Source of the DNA: Candidatus Latescibacterota bacterium
GTDB lineage: Bacteria; JAAXHH01
Length of the DNA stretch: 64,000 nt
Direction of reading: 5' to 3'
Assembly (NCBI GenBank): GCA_012270975.1
Contig: JAAXHH010000141.1
Location: forward strand, 248,335-312,334
This document shows, one piece after another, positions 61,148 through 64,000 of this stretch. How positions within the stretch are numbered: position 1 is the first letter of the stretch; each line of letters starts with the position of its first letter. The notes under the pieces are model-generated. The model was given only the letters and a program-made list of their open reading frames with translations. It was not told where the DNA came from and searched no databases. The translations under genes and the position numbers were made by a program.

Positions 61148-62260
61148 CTACTGGACCAAGTCTTCAAACTCCAGCCCGACGCGAATCGCGGAACCCGCGC
61201 CCGCATAGGTGAATGCCTCGTTGATATCGGTGAATGAGAAGGTATCGGAGATGATCTTGTGGAAGGGGTACTTGTCCCGTGTGCGACCCAGAAACTCGAG
61301 GGCGCGCGGGATCACCCAGGGTTCGTACACGATCACGCCGCGAATCGCCTTGCTGCACCGGACGATATTGCCCGGATCGATTTCCGTCGGGAACCCGAGG
61401 TTTATGTTGCCGATCCAGAGATAGCGGCCGCCCCATCTGAGCATGTCGATGCCTTCGGCGAGCACGCGGGGCGATCCCACGAATTCGGCGACCAGGTCGG
61501 CGCCGACCCCGCCCGTGTGATCCAGCACGAACTCAATGCGTGCTTTCATGTCCAATTCATCGACGTTGAGCGTATCGTCGGCGCCGAATTCCCGGGCGAG
61601 CGCGAGGCGCGCCGGCAGCCGGTCCAGCACGATGATCCTGCCCGCCCCCATCTCCCGCGCTACGGCGGTCGCATAGAGTCCGAGTCCGCCCGCCCCCTGA
61701 ATGACCACCGTGTCGCCCAGGGTAACTTCGATCTGGTTCAGCCCATAGATGACTTCGGACAGGGCGCAGTTGATCGGGGACACGATCGTGTCCGGGAGAT
61801 CATCGGGCACCTTGAAGACCCAGTGGCCGCGTTTCATGTAGTAGTATTCCCCGTACGCGCCGTGGAAGTGCGGCGGTTGATCACTCGAGACGCCGATCCA
61901 GTCTCTGTAGCGGTCGGGGCATCCCGGCTTGCCGTTGAGGCACGTCCAGCACTGCTGGCACGGTTTGAAGTAGGAGTAGACGATGCGGTCTCCTTCGGAC
62001 AGCGGCTGTCCTGCACTGTCGGAGGTGACGTTGCGCCCCATGGCTTCGATGGTTCCGATCATCTCATGCCCGAGGACCTGGGGGATACCGGTTTCTATCC
62101 TGGGACCGTGTCCACGCCAGATGTGCAGATCGGACCCGCAGATATTGGCCATGCGGATCCGGACGAGCATGTCGTCCGCCGTAACCGATGGTACGGGATA
62201 CTCACGAATCTCCATCGGAGCCTGCGGCTGGGTATATACAGCGACTTTTCCGGTTTTCAT
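61148..62260 (-). CDS. Zinc-dependent medium-chain alcohol dehydrogenase
   Basis: 370 residues. Catalytic zinc site NICGSDLHIWRGH and VLGHEM; structural zinc Cys cluster CQQCWTCLNGKPGC; Rossmann part VVIQGAGGLGLYATAVAREMGAGRIIVLDRL. Likely NAD(P)-dependent sorbitol-, threonine- or sugar-alcohol-type dehydrogenase. Its start is inside the 4-base overlap with the sulfatase gene (62257-62260), so it is translated together with it. Substrate is unknown. Confidence 0.93.
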   Translation of the reverse strand: MKTGKVAVYTQPQAPMEIREYPVPSVTADDMLVRIRMANICGSDLHIWRGHGPRIETGIPQVLGHEMIGTIEAMGRNVTSDSAGQPLSEGDRIVYSYFKPCQQCWTCLNGKPGCPDRYRDWIGVSSDQPPHFHGAYGEYYYMKRGHWVFKVPDDLPDTIVSPINCALSEVIYGLNQIEVTLGDTVVIQGAGGLGLYATAVAREMGAGRIIVLDRLPARLALAREFGADDTLNVDELDMKARIEFVLDHTGGVGADLVAEFVGSPRVLAEGIDMLRWGGRYLWIGNINLGFPTEIDPGNIVRCSKAIRGVIVYEPWVIPRALEFLGRTRDKYPFHKIISDTFSFTDINEAFTYAGAGSAIRVGLEFEDLVQ

Positions 62261-63684
62261 GCTTTGTCCCCCGTCTCCTCCTGCCAGGCCCGGATTCGCT
62301 CCGACAGATTCGCAATCCGTCCGGCCTGCCCGCTTCGGTGATACAGATTCTCCAACTCATGGGGATCATTGTTCAGATCGTACAATTCCCCCTGTCCCTT
62401 CCCATACAGGTTGAGCTTCCATCCGTCCGCGGCCACGACCGTCCGGTACTGGTGGACCATGCTCTGGTTCGGTTCCGCTTCGCCGAATCCGGCGGGCGCG
62501 TGGCCGTCGGCGCCGCTCCACTCGACGAACACGTCGTCGCCGTCCAGGTTCTCGTGTCCCTGCAGTACCGGTACCCGGCTCCGCCCTTGCAACCGGTTCG
62601 GCCGATCGAGGCCAAGCAACTCCATCAGCGTGGGGACCAGATCGATGTGGCTGAACCGGCCGCCGATGTTACGCGGAGGCTGATCCACCATGGGCGCGCG
62701 CAGCACCATGGGCACCTTGATGGACTCCTCGTACATGAGCGTCTTTCCCAGGATGCCGTGATCGCCCATCAACTCGCCGTGGTCCGACGTGAAGACGACG
62801 ATGGTGTCATCGGCTTTTCCACTTTCTTCCAGGGCCTTGAGGATCTTCCCCACCGAACGGTCCACCAGGGTGATGTTGCCCCAGTAGCGGGCCATGAGCG
62901 CCCGCCAACCCGGATCGGTACGCAGGTCCAGCCCGTAGTTCTCCGACTGCATATAGTAAGCGGCCATCAGTCGGACGAGCAGCGGCGCGTTGTCGGGCGG
63001 CTGCCGCATGAACGCCGGTCCGGTGGGCAGGCTGTCCGGATCGTAGTAGTCGTTCAGGGGACCCGTATGCGGGGGATGGGGCTCGAGGTAGCTTACGCAG
63101 AGGGCGAAAGGGTCGTCACCGCTCTCACGGATGTAGTCCGCCGCGCGCTCGCCCAGGTACCACGCCTTGGTGCATTCCTCGGGCAGGGATGCCGCGTAGT
63201 GTCGGGAAAAAACCTTCTGTCCCAAAAGCTCGAAATCCGGCTTGTATCCCTTATCCTCCAGGAAGTGGTGATAGTCGCTGACTTCGGAAAGCCGGTCCGC
63301 TTCCGAGAAGTGGCGGCGATATTGATCCTCCGTGCCTACCCAGGTCTCGAAGCCGTGCTGCGGGAAGATCTCATCCCCTAGGTGCCATTTCCCCATGAAG
63401 GCCGTGTCGTATCCCTCGGGCAGCATTTCTGCGATGGTCGGTATGTCGGCGCCCAGGGGCACGTTGCATGACGGCACGCCCGCCGTATGCGGCCACAGTC
63501 CCGTGAGCATGGTGGCCCGGGCCGGGCTGCATACTGGCTGGCTCACGTAGGCGTTTTCGAATACGAAGCTGTCCGACGCCAGCGCGTTGAGCGCAGGGGT
63601 TTCGATCTGGTGGTTTCCATAGCATCCCAGCGTATCCGCGCGCTGCTGGTCGGTGAAAATGTAGAGCAGGTTAGGGCTTTTCAT
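62257..63684 (-). CDS. Sulfatase (alkaline phosphatase superfamily), canonical CxPxR motif
   Basis: 475 residues. Metal-binding start NLLYIFTDQQRADTLGCYG; active-site motif C52-S-P-A-R56-ATMLTG, so formylglycine maturation of Cys52 is expected; VVFTSDHGELMGDHG later. C-terminal region has ELYDLNNDPHELENLYH typical of arylsulfatases. No signal peptide is visible, unusual for a sulfatase of polysaccharides. It hydrolyses a sulfate ester. Coupled by ATGA to both neighbours (hydroxyacid dehydrogenase before, alcohol dehydrogenase after). Confidence 0.92.
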   Translation of the reverse strand: MKSPNLLYIFTDQQRADTLGCYGNHQIETPALNALASDSFVFENAYVSQPVCSPARATMLTGLWPHTAGVPSCNVPLGADIPTIAEMLPEGYDTAFMGKWHLGDEIFPQHGFETWVGTEDQYRRHFSEADRLSEVSDYHHFLEDKGYKPDFELLGQKVFSRHYAASLPEECTKAWYLGERAADYIRESGDDPFALCVSYLEPHPPHTGPLNDYYDPDSLPTGPAFMRQPPDNAPLLVRLMAAYYMQSENYGLDLRTDPGWRALMARYWGNITLVDRSVGKILKALEESGKADDTIVVFTSDHGELMGDHGILGKTLMYEESIKVPMVLRAPMVDQPPRNIGGRFSHIDLVPTLMELLGLDRPNRLQGRSRVPVLQGHENLDGDDVFVEWSGADGHAPAGFGEAEPNQSMVHQYRTVVAADGWKLNLYGKGQGELYDLNNDPHELENLYHRSGQAGRIANLSERIRAWQEETGDKA

Positions 63685-64000
63685 GTGTTCCCTTCGCGGT
63701 TGGACTTCGAGCGCGGAGTAAGGTTGAACCAGGTCTGATGGCCGGCGAAGAACCGCTCCAGCTCGTCGACCATGTAGTGGAAGAAGTGCGGATAATCCTC
63801 TCCCGTGCGACCGGAGAAGTGCGGGGTCAGAAAAACGTTCGGCAGTCCGATGATCTCACTGTCTTCGGGGATGGGCTCCGGGTCGAAAACGTCCAGTCCC
63901 GCGGCGATGTCCCCGCGCTTGAGGCGTTCGATCAGGGCGTCGGAATCCACGATGGCCCCGCGCGAAACGTTCACGAACACCGCGCCCGAAGGAATGAGTT
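63681..64000 (-). CDS. D-isomer-specific 2-hydroxyacid dehydrogenase, C-terminal fragment
   Basis: Open to the window edge; only about 106 residues are visible, and the start lies outside. The segment LIPSGAVFVNVSRGAIVDSDALIERLKRGDIAAGLDVFDPEPIPEDSEI and the downstream TPHFSGRTGED is the NAD-binding helix-loop region with the catalytic His of the family (PHF...). It would reduce a 2-oxo acid or oxidise a D-2-hydroxy acid. It overlaps the sulfatase start by 4 bases, making it the visible leading gene of the run. Confidence 0.85.
   Translation of the reverse strand, partial: LIPSGAVFVNVSRGAIVDSDALIERLKRGDIAAGLDVFDPEPIPEDSEIIGLPNVFLTPHFSGRTGEDYPHFFHYMVDELERFFAGHQTWFNLTPRSKSNREGNT

Noticed and set aside
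1..64000. CRISPR array, prophage or insertion sequence
   Set aside because: No spaced repeat arrays, transposase, integrase or phage structural genes were recognised.

Overview
The window is about 64 kb of GC-rich bacterial chromosome. It is densely coded, has no gene-free stretch longer than about 300 bases, and shows no CRISPR array, insertion sequence or prophage. Outer-membrane and export features (a TonB-dependent receptor, lipobox lipoproteins, a Tat signal) indicate a diderm cell. A futalosine hydrolase and an MqnD homologue point to menaquinone made by the futalosine route. The gene content (phytanoyl-CoA dioxygenases, sulfatase-like hydrolases, DUF1080, GH172/DUF2961, many Gfo/Idh/MocA dehydrogenases and xylose-isomerase-like TIM barrels) resembles uncultured heterotrophs such as Latescibacterota, Poribacteria or Planctomycetes-like lineages. 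That assignment is an inference; no rRNA is present.

Layout. 1-5.9 kb: tightly coupled genes for a phytanoyl-CoA dioxygenase tail, a dimethylformamidase-like large subunit, a calcineurin-type phosphoesterase, a sulfatase-like hydrolase with Thr at the nucleophile position, and an APH-fold kinase. 5.9-6.1 kb: two tRNA-Pro genes (GGG, CGG). 6.3-21 kb: a largely exported oxidative and hydrolytic block (FAH-family protein, LVIVD lipoprotein, PQQ dehydrogenase, DUF1080 protein, TonB receptor, one-heme cytochrome c), a conserved unknown protein, a UGSC-motif selenoprotein read through an in-frame UGA, and two amidohydrolase-family proteins. 21-27 kb: Gfo dehydrogenase, a frameshifted TIM-barrel gene, an NhaC-type antiporter, a DUF6785-like membrane protein and a second TIM-barrel gene. 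27-34 kb (minus strand): M55 aminopeptidase, mqnD, mqnB, methyltransferase, Gfo dehydrogenase, M3 peptidase. 34-38.5 kb: FMN hydroxyacid dehydrogenase, MFS transporter, GH172-like protein, DsbA-like protein. 38.5-44.2 kb (minus): a Dpp/Opp-type importer lacking ATPases, an unknown protein and a Gfo dehydrogenase. 44.4-49.6 kb: AGCS symporter, ECF sigma factor, FtsH and an AT-richer kinase gene between two terminators. 49.7-57.3 kb: a Tat-exported HisC-like aminotransferase, divergent from a complete Opp/Dpp importer. 57.4-64 kb: SDR, PhyH and a mannonate-dehydratase-like enolase-superfamily gene, facing a minus-strand run of 2-hydroxyacid dehydrogenase, sulfatase, zinc alcohol dehydrogenase and PhyH.

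Together the genes suggest a scavenger importing oligopeptides and sugar-like compounds and oxidising and hydrolysing them partly in the periplasm. The strongest unusual element is the selenoprotein at 15989-16513. Conventional gene calling would split it at the UGA; a hairpin with the spacing of a bacterial SECIS lies directly after that codon.
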